64,000 nucleotides of DNA, from positions 1-64,000 of the forward strand of contig NZ_NBYK01000015.1 of NCBI RefSeq assembly GCF_002197985.1, in the 5' to 3' direction. Positions 1-9,242 of this stretch are shown here, piece after piece; the first letter of the stretch is position 1, and each line of letters starts with the position of its first letter. A program made the translations under genes and the position numbers. The stretch is from Halopseudomonas aestusnigri (GTDB lineage Bacteria; Pseudomonadota; Gammaproteobacteria; Pseudomonadales; Pseudomonadaceae). A model generated the notes under the pieces. It saw only the letters and a program-made list of their open reading frames with translations. It was not told where the DNA came from and did no database searches.

Positions 1-12
1 ATAATGATCTGA
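1..12 (+). CDS. possible last codons of the upstream tuf (EF-Tu) gene, partial
   Basis: One frame reads Ile-Met-Ile-stop in the first 12 bases, followed directly by a hairpin terminator. In pseudomonads the gene before rpsJ is tuf. Four codons cannot identify a protein, so this rests on expected gene order only. Confidence 0.25.
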   Translation: MMI

Positions 13-21
13 GGTGAAAGG

Positions 22-50
22 CAAAGCCCCCGCCTAGCGGGGGCTTTTGT
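22..50 (+). terminator. intrinsic terminator upstream of the S10 operon
   Basis: A GC-rich hairpin with arms AAGCCCCCGC and GCGGGGGCTT around a short TA loop is followed by TTTGTCTTTT. It would end transcription from the upstream gene (probably tuf) just before the rpsJ promoter. Confidence 0.75.
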
Positions 51-57
51 CTTTTGG

Positions 58-86
58 TTGACAGTGGGGGTGCGCATCAGTAGAAT
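58..86 (+). promoter_or_regulatory. sigma70 promoter of the S10 operon
   Basis: TTGACA at 58-63 and TAGAAT at 81-86 are separated by exactly 17 bases. This is a near-consensus housekeeping promoter with expected start near 93, giving a leader of about 65 nt before rpsJ. Its strength fits ribosomal protein supply. Confidence 0.8.
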
Positions 87-102
87 TGCGCCTCCCTTGG
101 AC

Positions 103-128
103 AGGCGTACCTGCAGTTGGGTATGCCT
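103..128 (+). promoter_or_regulatory. leader hairpin before rpsJ
   Basis: AGGCGTACC at 103-111 can pair with GGTATGCCT at 120-128 (one G-U wobble) in the short S10 leader. In E. coli L4 represses the S10 operon through leader hairpins, and a role for this hairpin is inferred by analogy only. Confidence 0.35.
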
Positions 129-157
129 GAAAACAGTTACTTGGAGTTTCTGGTCAA

Positions 158-469
158 ATGCAGAACCAACAGATTCGTATTCGGTTGAAGGCTTTTGACC
201 ATCGCCTGATCGATCAGTCTACCCAGGAAATCGTGGATACCGCGAAACGTACTGGGGCTCAGGTGCGTGGTCCGATCCCTTTGCCGACGCGCAAAGAGCG
301 TTTTACCGTACTGATTTCTCCGCACGTCAATAAAGACGCGCGCGATCAGTATGAAATCCGTACCCATAAACGGGTTCTGGATATCGTTCAGCCCACCGAC
401 AAGACTGTCGATGCGCTGATGAAGCTGGACCTTGCCGCTGGCGTTGAGGTTCAGATCAGCCTCGGCTGA
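158..469 (+). CDS. rpsJ: 30S ribosomal protein S10
   Basis: S10 (NusE) is a head-domain protein of the 30S subunit and also partners NusB in transcription antitermination; nusB lies later in this window (41972). The 103-residue product has the usual length and the conserved core with [15 protein letters not shown] and a histidine-rich [11 protein letters not shown] segment. The start ATG follows TTGGAG at a normal spacing. It is the first gene of the S10 operon, directly behind the promoter at 58-86. Confidence 0.98.
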   Translation: MQNQQIRIRLKAFDHRLIDQSTQEIVDTAKRTGAQVRGPIPLPTRKERFTVLISPHVNKDARDQYEIRTHKRVLDIVQPTDKTVDALMKLDLAAGVEVQISLG

Positions 470-539
470 TAGCCCCAAAACGGGGGCTAAAGGTCGTGTA
501 ACGCCCTGTGTTGGGCGGCCATAGCGGGTAATAGCCCCG
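470..539 (+). promoter_or_regulatory. alternative hairpins between rpsJ and rplC
   Basis: TAGCCCC (470-476) pairs with GGGGCTA (483-489), but that same segment can instead pair with a second TAGCCCCG at 532-539. A further small stem GCCC/GGGC lies between. The 91-bp gap is long for this operon and no T-tract follows, so this looks like a processing or translational element rather than a terminator. Function is unknown. Confidence 0.4.
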
Positions 540-560
540 TGCACTCATGAGGTTTACAAA

Positions 561-1199
561 ATGACTATTGGTTTAGTCGGCCGGAAATGCGGTATGACCC
601 GCATTTTCACTGAAGATGGTGTTTCCATTCCGGTTACGGTTGTAGAAGTTGAACCGAACCGCGTCACTCAGGTTAAAACCCTGGAAACTGATGGCTATCA
701 AGCTATTCAGGTCACTGTGGGTGAGCGTCGCGCCAGTCGCGTTACCAAGCCGATGGCTGGGCACTTTGCCAAAGCCAGCACTGCGGCTGGTCGCCAGGTC
801 TGCGAATTCCGCATTGAAGACGGCTCCCAGTATGAAGCTGGGGCAGAGCTCACTGTAGCCCTGTTCGAAGCCGGTCAGAAGGTGGATGTAACTGGTCAGT
901 CCAAGGGTAAAGGCTTCGCCGGTACCATCAAGCGCTGGAATTTCCGCGGCCAGGACGCTACTCACGGTAACTCGGTATCCCACCGTGTACCCGGTTCCAT
1001 CGGTCAGTGTCAGACCCCGGGCCGTGTATTCAAGGGCAAGAAGATGTCTGGTCACATGGGTGCCGAACAGGTAACCGTCCAGACTCTCGAGGTCGTTCGC
1101 GTAGACGCTGAGCGCAATCTGCTGCTCATCAAGGGCTCCGTGCCTGGCGCTACCGGCAGCGACGTCGTTGTTCGCCCGGCGGTCAAGGCCAAGGGTTAA
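561..1199 (+). CDS. rplC: 50S ribosomal protein L3
   Basis: L3 is an early-assembling 50S protein reaching towards the peptidyl-transferase centre. The 212-residue product starts [16 protein letters not shown], as L3 does, and carries the conserved loop [20 protein letters not shown], which contains the glutamine that PrmB methylates in E. coli. A Shine-Dalgarno AUGAGG-type site precedes the ATG. It is second in the S10 operon, 12 bases ahead of rplD. Confidence 0.98.
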   Translation: MTIGLVGRKCGMTRIFTEDGVSIPVTVVEVEPNRVTQVKTLETDGYQAIQVTVGERRASRVTKPMAGHFAKASTAAGRQVCEFRIEDGSQYEAGAELTVALFEAGQKVDVTGQSKGKGFAGTIKRWNFRGQDATHGNSVSHRVPGSIGQCQTPGRVFKGKKMSGHMGAEQVTVQTLEVVRVDAERNLLLIKGSVPGATGSDVVVRPAVKAKG

Positions 1200-1211
1200 G
1201 GGGGAGTTACC

Positions 1212-1814
1212 ATGAATCTGAATGTAGCTGGTGCAAATGCGATCGAAGTTTCCGATCTGACCTTTGCTACCGAGTTTAACGAGACCCTCGTTCACCAGGC
1301 CGTTGTTGCTTACATGGCTGGTGCTCGTCAGGGTACCAAGCAGCAGAAGAACCGTTCCGACGTTTCCGGTGGCGGCAAGAAGCCCTGGCGTCAGAAGGGC
1401 ACCGGTCGCGCCCGTGCCGGTACTATCCGTAGCCCGATCTGGCGCTCCGGTGGTACTACCTTTGCTGCCCGTCCGCAAAATCACGAGCAGAAGCTGAACC
1501 GCAAGATGTATCGCGGTGCAATGCGCTCCATCCTGTCCGAGCTGGTACGCCTGGATCGTCTGGTTGTCGTCGAGAGCTTCTCTGTTGATGCACCGAAGAC
1601 CAAGGCTCTGGCCGGCAAGCTGAAGGATCTCGATCTGCAGAATGTGCTGATCGTTACCGACGGCGTTGATGAGAACCTGTACCTGGCAGCGCGCAATCTG
1701 CCGCACGTCGACGTTCGCGACGTTCAGGGTTCTGACCCGGTTAGCCTGATCGCTTACGACAAGGTGCTGATTACCGTACCTGCTGTTAAGAAGTTCGAGG
1801 AGATGCTGGGATGA
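1212..1814 (+). CDS. rplD: 50S ribosomal protein L4
   Basis: L4 binds 23S rRNA and lines the exit tunnel; in enterobacteria it is also the autogenous repressor of the S10 operon. The 200-residue product shows the conserved tunnel loop with [20 protein letters not shown] around residues 60-80 and normal length. GGGGGAG precedes the start. Its end overlaps the rplW start by 4 bases (ATGA), indicating coupled translation. Confidence 0.98.
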   Translation: MNLNVAGANAIEVSDLTFATEFNETLVHQAVVAYMAGARQGTKQQKNRSDVSGGGKKPWRQKGTGRARAGTIRSPIWRSGGTTFAARPQNHEQKLNRKMYRGAMRSILSELVRLDRLVVVESFSVDAPKTKALAGKLKDLDLQNVLIVTDGVDENLYLAARNLPHVDVRDVQGSDPVSLIAYDKVLITVPAVKKFEEMLG

Positions 1815-2107
1815 ACCAAGAGCGCATTTTCAAAGTACTGCTTGGCCCGCATGTTTCCGAGAAGGCAACTGTGCTGGCTGACAGCCGCAACCAGTTCGTG
1901 TTCAAAGTAGACACTACTGCGACCAAGCTGGAAATCAAGAAAGCCGTTGAGCAACTGTTCAACGTCAAGGTCAAGGCTGTATCGACCTTGAATGTAAAAG
2001 GCAAGACCAAGCGAACCGTTCGCGGCCTGGGCAAGCGTAATGACTGGAAAAAGGCGTATGTCAGCCTGCAGCCCGGTCAAGACATCGACTTCGCCAGCGC
2101 TGAATAA
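1811..2107 (+). CDS. rplW: 50S ribosomal protein L23
   Basis: L23 sits at the tunnel exit and docks trigger factor and the signal recognition particle. The 98-residue product starts [19 protein letters not shown] and has the typical [16 protein letters not shown] core. Its ATG overlaps the rplD stop, so translation is probably coupled to L4. Confidence 0.98.
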   Translation: MNQERIFKVLLGPHVSEKATVLADSRNQFVFKVDTTATKLEIKKAVEQLFNVKVKAVSTLNVKGKTKRTVRGLGKRNDWKKAYVSLQPGQDIDFASAE

Positions 2108-2121
2108 GACAGGGGTACATC

Positions 2122-2946
2122 ATGGCTATTGTTAAATGTAAACCTACTTCCGCTGGCCGCCGCTTCGTCGTCAAGGTCGTTAACGCTGACCTGCACAAAG
2201 GTGCTCCTTACGCGCCTCTGGTAGAGAAGCAAGGCAAGTCTGGTGGTCGTAACAACAACGGCCGCATCACCACGCGTCATCGTGGGGGCGGTCACAAGCA
2301 GCACTACCGCATCGTGGACTTCCGTCGTAACAAGGACGGTATCCCCGCTGTAGTAGAGCGCGTCGAGTACGATCCGAATCGTACCGCTCATATTGCTCTG
2401 CTGAAGTATGCCGACGGTGAGCGTCGCTACATCATCGCCCCGAAAGGCGTTGTTGCTGGCGATCAACTGGTCTCCGGTGCCGATGCGCCGATCAAGGCCG
2501 GTAACACTCTGCCGCTGCGCAATATCCCGGTAGGTAGCACCATCCACGCGATCGAACTGAAGCCGGGTAAAGGCGCTCAGGTAGCTCGCAGTGCTGGTGC
2601 CGCTGTCCAGCTGGTTGCTCGCGAAGGTGCCTATGTCACCGTTCGTCTGCGCTCTGGCGAAATGCGCAAAGTCCTTGGCGAATGCCGTGCGACTCTGGGT
2701 GAAGTGTCCAACGGTGAGCACAGTCTGCGCTCGCTGGGTAAGGCTGGTGCCAAGCGCTGGCGCGGTGTTCGTCCGACTGTTCGTGGTGTTGCCATGAACC
2801 CGGTAGATCACCCGCATGGTGGTGGTGAAGGTCGTACCTCCGGTGGTCGTCATCCGGTTTCCCCGTGGGGCTTCCCGACCAAGGGTGCCAAGACTCGGTC
2901 CAACAAGCGCACTGACAAGATGATTGTCCGTCGCCGCAGCAAGTAA
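2122..2946 (+). CDS. rplB: 50S ribosomal protein L2
   Basis: L2 is a primary 23S rRNA binder needed for subunit joining and peptidyl transfer. The 274-residue protein has the conserved basic N-terminal part ([20 protein letters not shown]) and the C-terminal [18 protein letters not shown] loop containing the universally conserved histidine. Length matches the bacterial family (273-277). It sits between rplW and rpsS with 14- and 17-base gaps. Confidence 0.98.
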   Translation: MAIVKCKPTSAGRRFVVKVVNADLHKGAPYAPLVEKQGKSGGRNNNGRITTRHRGGGHKQHYRIVDFRRNKDGIPAVVERVEYDPNRTAHIALLKYADGERRYIIAPKGVVAGDQLVSGADAPIKAGNTLPLRNIPVGSTIHAIELKPGKGAQVARSAGAAVQLVAREGAYVTVRLRSGEMRKVLGECRATLGEVSNGEHSLRSLGKAGAKRWRGVRPTVRGVAMNPVDHPHGGGEGRTSGGRHPVSPWGFPTKGAKTRSNKRTDKMIVRRRSK

Positions 2947-2963
2947 TTAGAGGGGATACGACA

Positions 2964-3239
2964 GTGCCGCGTTCTCTGAAGAAAGGTCCTTTTATCGATC
3001 TTCACCTGTTGAAGAAGGTCGAAGTGGCAGTTGAAAAGAACGACCGTAAGCCGATCAAGACCTGGTCGCGCCGTTCGATGATTCTGCCGCAGATGGTCGG
3101 TCTGACCATCGCTGTACACAACGGTCGTCAGCATGTGCCGGTTATCGTTACCGAAGACATGGTCGGTCACAAGTTGGGCGAATTCTCTGCTACGCGTACC
3201 TACCGTGGTCACGCAGCAGACAAGAAAGCCAAGCGCTAA
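2964..3239 (+). CDS. rpsS: 30S ribosomal protein S19
   Basis: S19 is a 30S head protein contacting S13 and the A-site tRNA region. The 91-residue product starts [19 protein letters not shown] after the initiator and contains the conserved HNGRQHVPV segment. The initiation codon is GTG, placed 10 bases after an AGAGGGGA ribosome site; no ATG fits the family N-terminus. Confidence 0.98.
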   Translation: MPRSLKKGPFIDLHLLKKVEVAVEKNDRKPIKTWSRRSMILPQMVGLTIAVHNGRQHVPVIVTEDMVGHKLGEFSATRTYRGHAADKKAKR

Positions 3240-3250
3240 GGGGTTAGAAG

Positions 3251-3583
3251 ATGGAAGTAGCCGCTACTCATAAGGGCGCCCGACTCTCTGCCCAGAAAGC
3301 GCGTTTGGTCGCCGACCAGATCCGCGGAAAGAAGGTGGATGAGGCCCTGAACCTGCTGGCATTCAGCAACAAGAAGGCCGCTGCCGTCATCAAGAAAGTG
3401 CTCGAGTCGGCGATTGCCAACGCAGAGCATAACGATGGCGCAGACGTGGATGACCTCAAGGTCTCCACCGTGTTTGTTAACGAAGGTCGCTCTCTGAAGC
3501 GCATCATGCCGCGTGCCAAAGGCCGCGCTGATCGCATCGTCAAGCGGTCTTGCCACATCACGGTCAAGGTTGCTGACAAGTAG
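3251..3583 (+). CDS. rplV: 50S ribosomal protein L22
   Basis: L22 reaches into the exit tunnel with a long hairpin and helps nascent-chain sensing. The 110-residue product matches the family length, with the conserved N-terminus [20 protein letters not shown] and the C-terminal loop [29 protein letters not shown] precedes the start. It lies 11 bases behind rpsS in the same operon. Confidence 0.98.
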   Translation: MEVAATHKGARLSAQKARLVADQIRGKKVDEALNLLAFSNKKAAAVIKKVLESAIANAEHNDGADVDDLKVSTVFVNEGRSLKRIMPRAKGRADRIVKRSCHITVKVADK

Positions 3584-3594
3584 GAGTCGATCAA

Positions 3595-4275
3595 ATGGGT
3601 CAGAAAGTACATCCGGTAGGCATTCGCCTCGGTATCGTTAAAGAACACACTTCGGTGTGGTACGCAGACGGTCGCAACTACGCAGACTATCTGAACACTG
3701 ACCTGAAGGTACGTGCGTACATTCAGGACAAACTGAAAAGTGCCTCTGTCAGCCGCGTTGATATCCAGCGTCCGGCTCAGACTGCCCGCATCACCATTCA
3801 CACTGCTCGTCCGGGCATCGTGATTGGCAAAAAGGGTGAGGACGTTGAGAAGCTGCGTCAGGAACTGACCAGCCAAATGGGCGTGCCGGTGCACATCAAC
3901 ATCGAAGAGATCCGCAAGCCGGAACTTGACGGTGCCCTGGTTGCACAAAGCGTTGCTCAGCAGCTCGAGCGTCGTGTGATGTTCCGTCGCGCCATGAAGC
4001 GCGCCGTACAGAACGCCATGCGAATTGGTGCAAAGGGTATCAAGATCCAGGTTAGCGGCCGTCTTGGCGGCGCCGAGATCGCCCGTACCGAATGGTATCG
4101 CGAAGGTCGTGTGCCGCTGCACACCCTGCGTGCCGACATTGACTACGCGACGGCTGAAGCCCACACCACCTACGGTGTGATCGGTGTGAAGGTTTGGATC
4201 TTCAAAGGTGAGATCATTGGTGGTCTCCAGGAAGAAACCAAAGCCGTCGCGGCCAAGAAAAAAGCTGCTAAGTAA
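3595..4275 (+). CDS. rpsC: 30S ribosomal protein S3
   Basis: S3 lies at the mRNA entry channel and contributes to ribosomal helicase activity. The 226-residue protein begins [18 protein letters not shown], contains the KH domain with [17 protein letters not shown] around residues 75-92, and ends in a basic alanine/lysine tail ([14 protein letters not shown]). Length and order are those of the canonical S10 operon. Confidence 0.98.
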   Translation: MGQKVHPVGIRLGIVKEHTSVWYADGRNYADYLNTDLKVRAYIQDKLKSASVSRVDIQRPAQTARITIHTARPGIVIGKKGEDVEKLRQELTSQMGVPVHINIEEIRKPELDGALVAQSVAQQLERRVMFRRAMKRAVQNAMRIGAKGIKIQVSGRLGGAEIARTEWYREGRVPLHTLRADIDYATAEAHTTYGVIGVKVWIFKGEIIGGLQEETKAVAAKKKAAK

Positions 4276-4286
4276 GGGGTACGCAC

Positions 4287-4700
4287 ATGTTACAACCTAA
4301 GCGTACGAAGTTCCGCAAGCAGATGACCGGCCACAACCGTGGTCTGGCGCATCGTGGTAGCAAGGTGAGCTTCGGTGAGTTCGCTCTCAAAGCCGTAAGT
4401 CGTGGTCGTCTGACTGCACGTCAGATCGAAGCGGCTCGTCGCGCCCTGACTCGTCACGTTAAGCGTGGCGGTAAAATCTGGATCCGGGTTTTCCCGGACA
4501 AGCCCATCTCCAAGAAGCCTCTTGAAGTACGTATGGGTAAAGGTAAGGGTAACGTCGAGTACTGGGTGGCCCAGATTCGTCCGGGTAAGGTCCTTTACGA
4601 GATTGAAGGTGTTTCCGAAGAGCTGGCTCGCGAAGCATTCGCACTGGCCGCAGCCAAGCTGCCTCTCGCTACCACCTTTGTTAAGCGGACGGTGATGTAA
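4287..4700 (+). CDS. rplP: 50S ribosomal protein L16
   Basis: L16 helps position A- and P-site tRNAs on the 50S subunit. The 137-residue product starts [19 protein letters not shown] and includes the conserved [21 protein letters not shown] segment. Its TAA overlaps the next ATG (TAATG), so rpmC translation is probably coupled. Confidence 0.98.
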   Translation: MLQPKRTKFRKQMTGHNRGLAHRGSKVSFGEFALKAVSRGRLTARQIEAARRALTRHVKRGGKIWIRVFPDKPISKKPLEVRMGKGKGNVEYWVAQIRPGKVLYEIEGVSEELAREAFALAAAKLPLATTFVKRTVM

Positions 4701-4891
4701 TGAAAGCGACAGAACTTCGTGAAAAATCTGCTGAGCAGCTGAATGAACAGCTGCTCACCCTGCTGCGCGATCAGTTCAACCTGCGCATGCAGAAAGCAAC
4801 CGGTCAGCTCGGTCAAACGCATCTGCTGAACCAGGTAAAGCGCGACATCGCTCGCGTCAAGACCGTGCTCAATCAGAAAGGTGGTAACTGA
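4700..4891 (+). CDS. rpmC: 50S ribosomal protein L29
   Basis: L29 forms part of the tunnel-exit docking site beside L23. The 63-residue, mostly helical product begins [18 protein letters not shown] and ends in the conserved [16 protein letters not shown] region. It overlaps rplP by one base and is followed after two bases by rpsQ. Confidence 0.97.
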   Translation: MKATELREKSAEQLNEQLLTLLRDQFNLRMQKATGQLGQTHLLNQVKRDIARVKTVLNQKGGN

Positions 4892-4893
4892 TC

Positions 4894-5157
4894 ATGGCCG
4901 AGAACAAAACAGTTCGTACCGTTACTGGCCGTGTTGTCAGTAACAAGATGGATAAAACCATCACTGTGCTCATCGAGCGTCAGGAAAAGCACCCACTGTA
5001 CGGCAAGTACGTGACGCGCTCTACCAAGCTCAAGGCGCACGACGAGAACAACGAATGCCGCATCGGCGATCTGGTGACCATTCGTGAGACCCGTCCCTTG
5101 GCCAAAACCAAGAGCTGGTCCCTGGTTCAGATCGACGAGCGCGCGGCGCAAGTTTAA
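4894..5157 (+). CDS. rpsQ: 30S ribosomal protein S17
   Basis: S17 is a primary 16S rRNA binder in the 30S body. The 87-residue product has the OB-fold signature [20 protein letters not shown] and the [16 protein letters not shown] segment typical of the family. It is the last gene of the S10 gene set; the spc gene set follows after a 42-base gap without a visible terminator, so the two are probably co-transcribed. Confidence 0.98.
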   Translation: MAENKTVRTVTGRVVSNKMDKTITVLIERQEKHPLYGKYVTRSTKLKAHDENNECRIGDLVTIRETRPLAKTKSWSLVQIDERAAQV

Positions 5158-5199
5158 GCCCGCGCAACTTAGCGGATTATTTAAGGGTCGGAGAAAGTT

Positions 5200-5568
5200 A
5201 TGATTCAGACTCAATCCATGCTGGATGTGGCTGACAACAGTGGTGCACGTCGTGTTATGTGTATCAAGGTTCTGGGCGGTTCTCACCGTCGCTACGCCGG
5301 CATTGGCGATATCATCAAAGTGACCGTGAAGGAAGCGATTCCGCGCGGCAAAGTAAAGAAAGGCCAGGTGCTCAACGCGGTCATCGTGCGTACCCGTCAC
5401 GGTGTACGCCGTACAGACGGTTCGCTGATCCGTTTCGATGGCAACGCTGCCGTTCTGCTCAACAACAAGAATGAGCCGATCGGTACCCGCATCTTTGGGC
5501 CGGTGACTCGTGAGCTGCGTAACGAGCAGTTCATGAAGATCGTTTCCCTCGCGCCCGAAGTGCTGTAA
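5200..5568 (+). CDS. rplN: 50S ribosomal protein L14
   Basis: L14 sits at the subunit interface next to L19 and binds the anti-association factor RsfS in other bacteria. The 122-residue product starts [21 protein letters not shown] and ends [12 protein letters not shown], both typical. GGGTCGGAGAAAG precedes the ATG. It is the first gene of the spc group. Confidence 0.98.
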   Translation: MIQTQSMLDVADNSGARRVMCIKVLGGSHRRYAGIGDIIKVTVKEAIPRGKVKKGQVLNAVIVRTRHGVRRTDGSLIRFDGNAAVLLNNKNEPIGTRIFGPVTRELRNEQFMKIVSLAPEVL

Positions 5569-5579
5569 GGAGCCCGGTC

Positions 5580-5894
5580 ATGCAAAAGATCAAACGCGAC
5601 GACGACGTAATCGTCATTGCCGGTAAAGACAAGGGCAAGCGCGGCAAAGTCCTGAAAGTTGGTGACGATGCCCGCCTGCTGGTTTCCGGTGTCAACATTA
5701 TCAAGCGCCACACCAAGCCGAACCCGATGGCTGGTGCGCAGGGCGGTATTGTTGAGAAGGAGGCGCCGATCCACGTCTCCAACGTGGCAATCTTCAACCC
5801 CGAGACCAACAAGGCCGATCGCGTCGGCTTCAAGGTCGAAGACGGTAAGAAGGTTCGTATTTTCAAGTCGACCCAAAAAGCTGTCGACGCTTGA
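5580..5894 (+). CDS. rplX: 50S ribosomal protein L24
   Basis: L24 is one of the two initiators of 50S assembly. The 104-residue product has the KOW motif [20 protein letters not shown] near the N-terminus and the [20 protein letters not shown] stretch. A strong AAGGAGCCC site precedes the ATG. It lies 11 bases after rplN. Confidence 0.98.
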   Translation: MQKIKRDDDVIVIAGKDKGKRGKVLKVGDDARLLVSGVNIIKRHTKPNPMAGAQGGIVEKEAPIHVSNVAIFNPETNKADRVGFKVEDGKKVRIFKSTQKAVDA

Positions 5895-5911
5895 GAATCT
5901 AGGTGCTTACC

Positions 5912-6448
5912 ATGGCGAGATTGAAAGAAACCTATCGCACTACCATCGCTCCGAAACTCCAGGCCGAACTGGGTCTGAATGCGATGGAAGTGCCGAAAAT
6001 CACCAAGATCACCCTGAACATGGGTCTTGGCGAAGCTGTTGGTGACAAAAAAGTCATCGAAAACGCACTGGCTGACCTCGAGAAGATCACCGGCCGTAAG
6101 GGCATCGTGACCTATGCTCGCAAATCCATTGCAGGCTTCAAGATTCGTGACGGCTGGCCGATCGGCGTAAAGGTTACCCTGCGCCGCGAGCAGATGTACG
6201 AATTCCTGGATCGTCTGCTGTCGATTTCCCTGCCGCGCGTTCGTGACTTCCGTGGCCTGAATGCCAAGTCCTTTGACGGTCGTGGCAACTACAGCATGGG
6301 CGTCAAGGAACAGATCATTTTCCCGGAAATCGATTACGACAAGATCGATGCCCTGCGTGGTCTGGACATCACCTTGACTACTACTGCGCGAACCGACGAC
6401 GAAGGTCGTGCGCTGCTGCGCGCGTTCAACTTCCCGTTCCGTAACTAG
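5912..6448 (+). CDS. rplE: 50S ribosomal protein L5
   Basis: L5 binds 5S rRNA and contacts the P-site tRNA. From this ATG the product is 178 residues and begins [16 protein letters not shown], which matches pseudomonad L5; the in-frame GTG at 5903 would add three residues and has no better ribosome site. Conserved segments include [15 protein letters not shown] and the C-terminal [15 protein letters not shown]. Confidence 0.97.
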   Translation: MARLKETYRTTIAPKLQAELGLNAMEVPKITKITLNMGLGEAVGDKKVIENALADLEKITGRKGIVTYARKSIAGFKIRDGWPIGVKVTLRREQMYEFLDRLLSISLPRVRDFRGLNAKSFDGRGNYSMGVKEQIIFPEIDYDKIDALRGLDITLTTTARTDDEGRALLRAFNFPFRN

Positions 6449-6459
6449 GAGTCAGGACA

Positions 6460-6765
6460 ATGGCAAAAGTCAGTATGAAGAACCGTGAAGCCAAGCGCGC
6501 CCGCCTGGTTGCCAAGTTTGCTGCAAAACGCGCAGCTCTCAAGGACACCATCGGTAACGTAAACGCTTCCGTTGAAGATCGCTGGGCAGCTCAAGTTGCC
6601 CTGCAGAAGCTGCCGCGCGACTCCAGCCCGGTCCGTCAGCGTAACCGCTGCCGCGTTACCGGTCGTCCGCACGGCGTATACCGCAAGTTTGGACTGAGCC
6701 GCATCAAGCTGCGTGAAGCAGCAATGCGCGGCGATGTGCCCGGCCTGGTCAAGGCCAGCTGGTAA
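6460..6765 (+). CDS. rpsN: 30S ribosomal protein S14, zinc-free form
   Basis: S14 belongs to the 30S head. The 101-residue length and the absence of the paired CXXC motifs mark the long, zinc-independent form. The conserved C-terminus [20 protein letters not shown] is present. It lies between rplE and rpsH as in other spc operons. Confidence 0.97.
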   Translation: MAKVSMKNREAKRARLVAKFAAKRAALKDTIGNVNASVEDRWAAQVALQKLPRDSSPVRQRNRCRVTGRPHGVYRKFGLSRIKLREAAMRGDVPGLVKASW

Positions 6766-6804
6766 ACCAGACTTTTATTACTCAGTTTCAGGAGCACATA
6801 GCCC

Positions 6805-7197
6805 ATGAGTATGCAGGACCCGTTGGCAGATATGCTGACCCGTATCCGTAATGCCCAGATGGCTGAGAAGTCCAGCGTCAGCATGCCTTCGGCAAAGCTG
6901 AAGGTGGCTGTCGCCAAGGTACTTAAGGAAGAAGGCTACGTTGCTAGCTACGAAGTAGTTGGCGACGTCAAGCCCACTCTGTCTATCGAACTCAAGTACT
7001 TCGAAGGCAAGCCGGTAATTGAAGAGCTCAAGCGCGTAAGCCGTCCCGGCCTGCGCCAGTACAAAGCCGTTGACCAGCTTCCGAAGGTCAAGGGTGGTCT
7101 GGGCGTTTCCATCGTCTCCACCAATAAAGGTGTGATGACTGATCGCGCTGCTCGCGCTGCCGGTATCGGCGGCGAAGTTCTCTGCACCGTATTCTGA
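6805..7197 (+). CDS. rpsH: 30S ribosomal protein S8
   Basis: S8 binds the central domain of 16S rRNA and in E. coli represses the spc operon by binding at the rplE start. The 130-residue product starts [18 protein letters not shown] and has the C-terminal [20 protein letters not shown] region that forms the RNA-binding site. TTTCAGGAGC precedes the ATG. Confidence 0.98.
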   Translation: MSMQDPLADMLTRIRNAQMAEKSSVSMPSAKLKVAVAKVLKEEGYVASYEVVGDVKPTLSIELKYFEGKPVIEELKRVSRPGLRQYKAVDQLPKVKGGLGVSIVSTNKGVMTDRAARAAGIGGEVLCTVF

Positions 7198-7209
7198 TAG
7201 GGGGTCACG

Positions 7210-7740
7210 ATGTCTCGCGTCGCTAAGAACCCTGTCAAACTGCCGCAGGGTGTAGAAGCAAAACTGAACGGTCAGGAACTGTCGATCAAGGGTGCCAAGG
7301 GCGCTCTTAGTCTGAACCTGCATCCGACTGTTGAAGTTGTTCAGGAAGACGGTGAGCTGCGTTTCGCAGCGCGCGCCGGCAGCCTGAACATGGCCATGGC
7401 CGGTACTACCCGCGCCCTGGTCAACAATATGGTCATTGGCGTCAGCCAGGGCTTTGAGCGCAAGCTCCAGCTGGTTGGTGTTGGTTACAAGGCGCAGGCC
7501 AAGGGTCAGGTTCTCAACCTGGCACTGGGTTACTCGCACCCGATCGACTACCAGCTGCCTGAGGGTGTTTCTGTTGAAACCCCCAGCCAGACTGACATTA
7601 TCATCAAAGGCATCGACAAGCAGCTGGTTGGTCAAGTAGCAGCGGAAATTCGTGATTTCCGTCGTCCGGAGCCCTATAAGGGCAAGGGTGTACGCTACTC
7701 CGATGAGGTAGTGCGTCGTAAAGAAGCCAAGAAGAAGTAG
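7210..7740 (+). CDS. rplF: 50S ribosomal protein L6
   Basis: L6 lies near the factor-binding centre of the 50S subunit. The 176-residue protein starts [19 protein letters not shown] and ends with the conserved [20 protein letters not shown] region; length is that of the family. GGGGGTCACG precedes the start codon. Confidence 0.98.
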   Translation: MSRVAKNPVKLPQGVEAKLNGQELSIKGAKGALSLNLHPTVEVVQEDGELRFAARAGSLNMAMAGTTRALVNNMVIGVSQGFERKLQLVGVGYKAQAKGQVLNLALGYSHPIDYQLPEGVSVETPSQTDIIIKGIDKQLVGQVAAEIRDFRRPEPYKGKGVRYSDEVVRRKEAKKK

Positions 7741-7750
7741 GGCATAGCAA

Positions 7751-8101
7751 ATGAGCGATAAAAAAGTTATTCGTCTCCGTCGCGCTCGCCGTACGCGCCT
7801 GAAGTTGCGCGAACTGGAAGCCGTTCGTCTCTGCGTGTACCGCTCTTCGCAGCACATGTACGCACAGGTTATCTCGGCAGATGGCAGCCAAGTGCTGGCC
7901 AGCGCCTCCACTCTGGATGCTGAATTGCGTGCCGGTTCTACCGGTAACATTGAAGCGGCCAAGAAGGTAGGTCTGCTGGTTGCTGAGCGAGCCAAGGCCG
8001 CCGGTGTAACTCAGGTCGCCTTCGACCGTTCCGGCTTCAAGTACCATGGTCGCGTAAAAGCGCTGGCCGACGCCGCTCGTGAAGGCGGGCTGGAATTCTA
8101 A
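7751..8101 (+). CDS. rplR: 50S ribosomal protein L18
   Basis: L18 carries 5S rRNA into the 50S subunit together with L5. The 116-residue protein has a basic N-terminal tail ([16 protein letters not shown]) and the conserved C-terminal [20 protein letters not shown] segment. It lies 10 bases after rplF and 10 bases before the rpsE start. Confidence 0.98.
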   Translation: MSDKKVIRLRRARRTRLKLRELEAVRLCVYRSSQHMYAQVISADGSQVLASASTLDAELRAGSTGNIEAAKKVGLLVAERAKAAGVTQVAFDRSGFKYHGRVKALADAAREGGLEF

Positions 8102-8111
8102 GGGTAGAGTT

Positions 8112-8615
8112 ATGGCTAATTTCGATCAAAAGCGCGACGAAGGTTACATCGAGAAGCTGGTTCAGGTGAACCGCGTCGCCAAAGTAGTAAAAGGCGGCCG
8201 TATCTTCGCTTTCACAGCGCTGACTGTTGTCGGTGACGGCAAGGGTCGCGTTGGTTTCGGTCGCGGCAAGGCACGTGAAGTGCCTGCCGCCATCCAGAAG
8301 GCGATGGAAGCGGCACGTCGTAACATGATCCAGGTTGATCTGGATGGTACCACCCTGCAGTACCCCGTTCGTGCAGCTCACGGCGCCTCCAAGGTGTTCA
8401 TGCAGCCGGCGTCCGAAGGTACCGGTGTTATCGCCGGTGGTGCAATGCGCGCCGTCCTGGAAGCGGCTGGTGTACACAACGTACTGGCCAAGTGTTACGG
8501 TTCCACCAACCCGGTTAACGTCGTTCAGGCTACCTACAAGGGTCTGAAGTCGATGCAGTCTCCCGAGTCTGTAGCGGCCAAGCGCGGCAAGACCGTTGAA
8601 GACATCACGGGGTAA
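8112..8615 (+). CDS. rpsE: 30S ribosomal protein S5
   Basis: S5 acts in decoding fidelity and mRNA unwinding at the entry channel. The ATG at 8112, behind AAGGGTAGAG, gives 167 residues beginning [19 protein letters not shown], as in pseudomonads; an earlier in-frame start would overlap rplR and lacks a ribosome site. The conserved [20 protein letters not shown] loop is present. Confidence 0.97.
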   Translation: MANFDQKRDEGYIEKLVQVNRVAKVVKGGRIFAFTALTVVGDGKGRVGFGRGKAREVPAAIQKAMEAARRNMIQVDLDGTTLQYPVRAAHGASKVFMQPASEGTGVIAGGAMRAVLEAAGVHNVLAKCYGSTNPVNVVQATYKGLKSMQSPESVAAKRGKTVEDITG

Positions 8616-8621
8616 GCGGAC

Positions 8622-8804
8622 ATGGCAAACGCAAAAATCAAGGTGACTCTGTTCAAGAGCGTCGCTGGTCGTCTGCCGAAGCACCAGGCCTGCGTTAAGG
8701 GTCTGGGTCTGCGCCGCATCGGCCACACCGTCGAAGTCGAAGACACTCCGTCGGTTCGTGGGATGATCAACAAGGTCTCCTACATGGTTCGGGTAGAGGA
8801 ATAA
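8622..8804 (+). CDS. rpmD: 50S ribosomal protein L30
   Basis: A 60-residue small subunit-surface protein of the 50S particle. It has the family core [20 protein letters not shown] and [20 protein letters not shown], at normal length. It is placed between rpsE and rplO as in other proteobacterial spc operons. Confidence 0.97.
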   Translation: MANAKIKVTLFKSVAGRLPKHQACVKGLGLRRIGHTVEVEDTPSVRGMINKVSYMVRVEE

Positions 8805-8807
8805 GAC

Positions 8808-9242
8808 ATGAAACTGAATGATCTGCGTTCCGCGCCGGGTGCACGCCGTGAAAAGCTGCGCGTCGGTCGTGGTATCGGTAGCGGTCTGGGTAAGACCGCT
8901 GGCCGCGGTCACAAGGGTCTGACCTCGCGTTCCGGTGGCACCGTTGCCCCCGGTTTCGAGGGTGGTCAGCAGCCGCTGCACCGTCGTCTGCCGAAGTTTG
9001 GTTTTACTTCCAAACTGGCTATGGTCACTGCTGAAATTCGCACCAGCGAACTGAACGCTGTTGACGCTGAGGTCATTGACCTGCAGGCGCTGAAAGATGC
9101 CAACGTAATTGGCAACAAGTTTGTACGAGCCAAGATCGTCCTGTCCGGCGACGTAACCAAAGCGGTTACCGTCAAAGGTCTGGCCGTCACTAAAGGTGCT
9201 CGTGCAGCGATCGAAGCAGCTGGTGGCAAGATCGAGGACTAA
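8808..9242 (+). CDS. rplO: 50S ribosomal protein L15
   Basis: L15 is a late-assembling 50S protein with a long glycine- and arginine-rich extension. The 144-residue product starts [20 protein letters not shown] and has the [16 protein letters not shown] stretch and the [17 protein letters not shown] motif. Its stop abuts the secY ATG with no gap, implying coupled translation. Confidence 0.98.
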   Translation: MKLNDLRSAPGARREKLRVGRGIGSGLGKTAGRGHKGLTSRSGGTVAPGFEGGQQPLHRRLPKFGFTSKLAMVTAEIRTSELNAVDAEVIDLQALKDANVIGNKFVRAKIVLSGDVTKAVTVKGLAVTKGARAAIEAAGGKIED

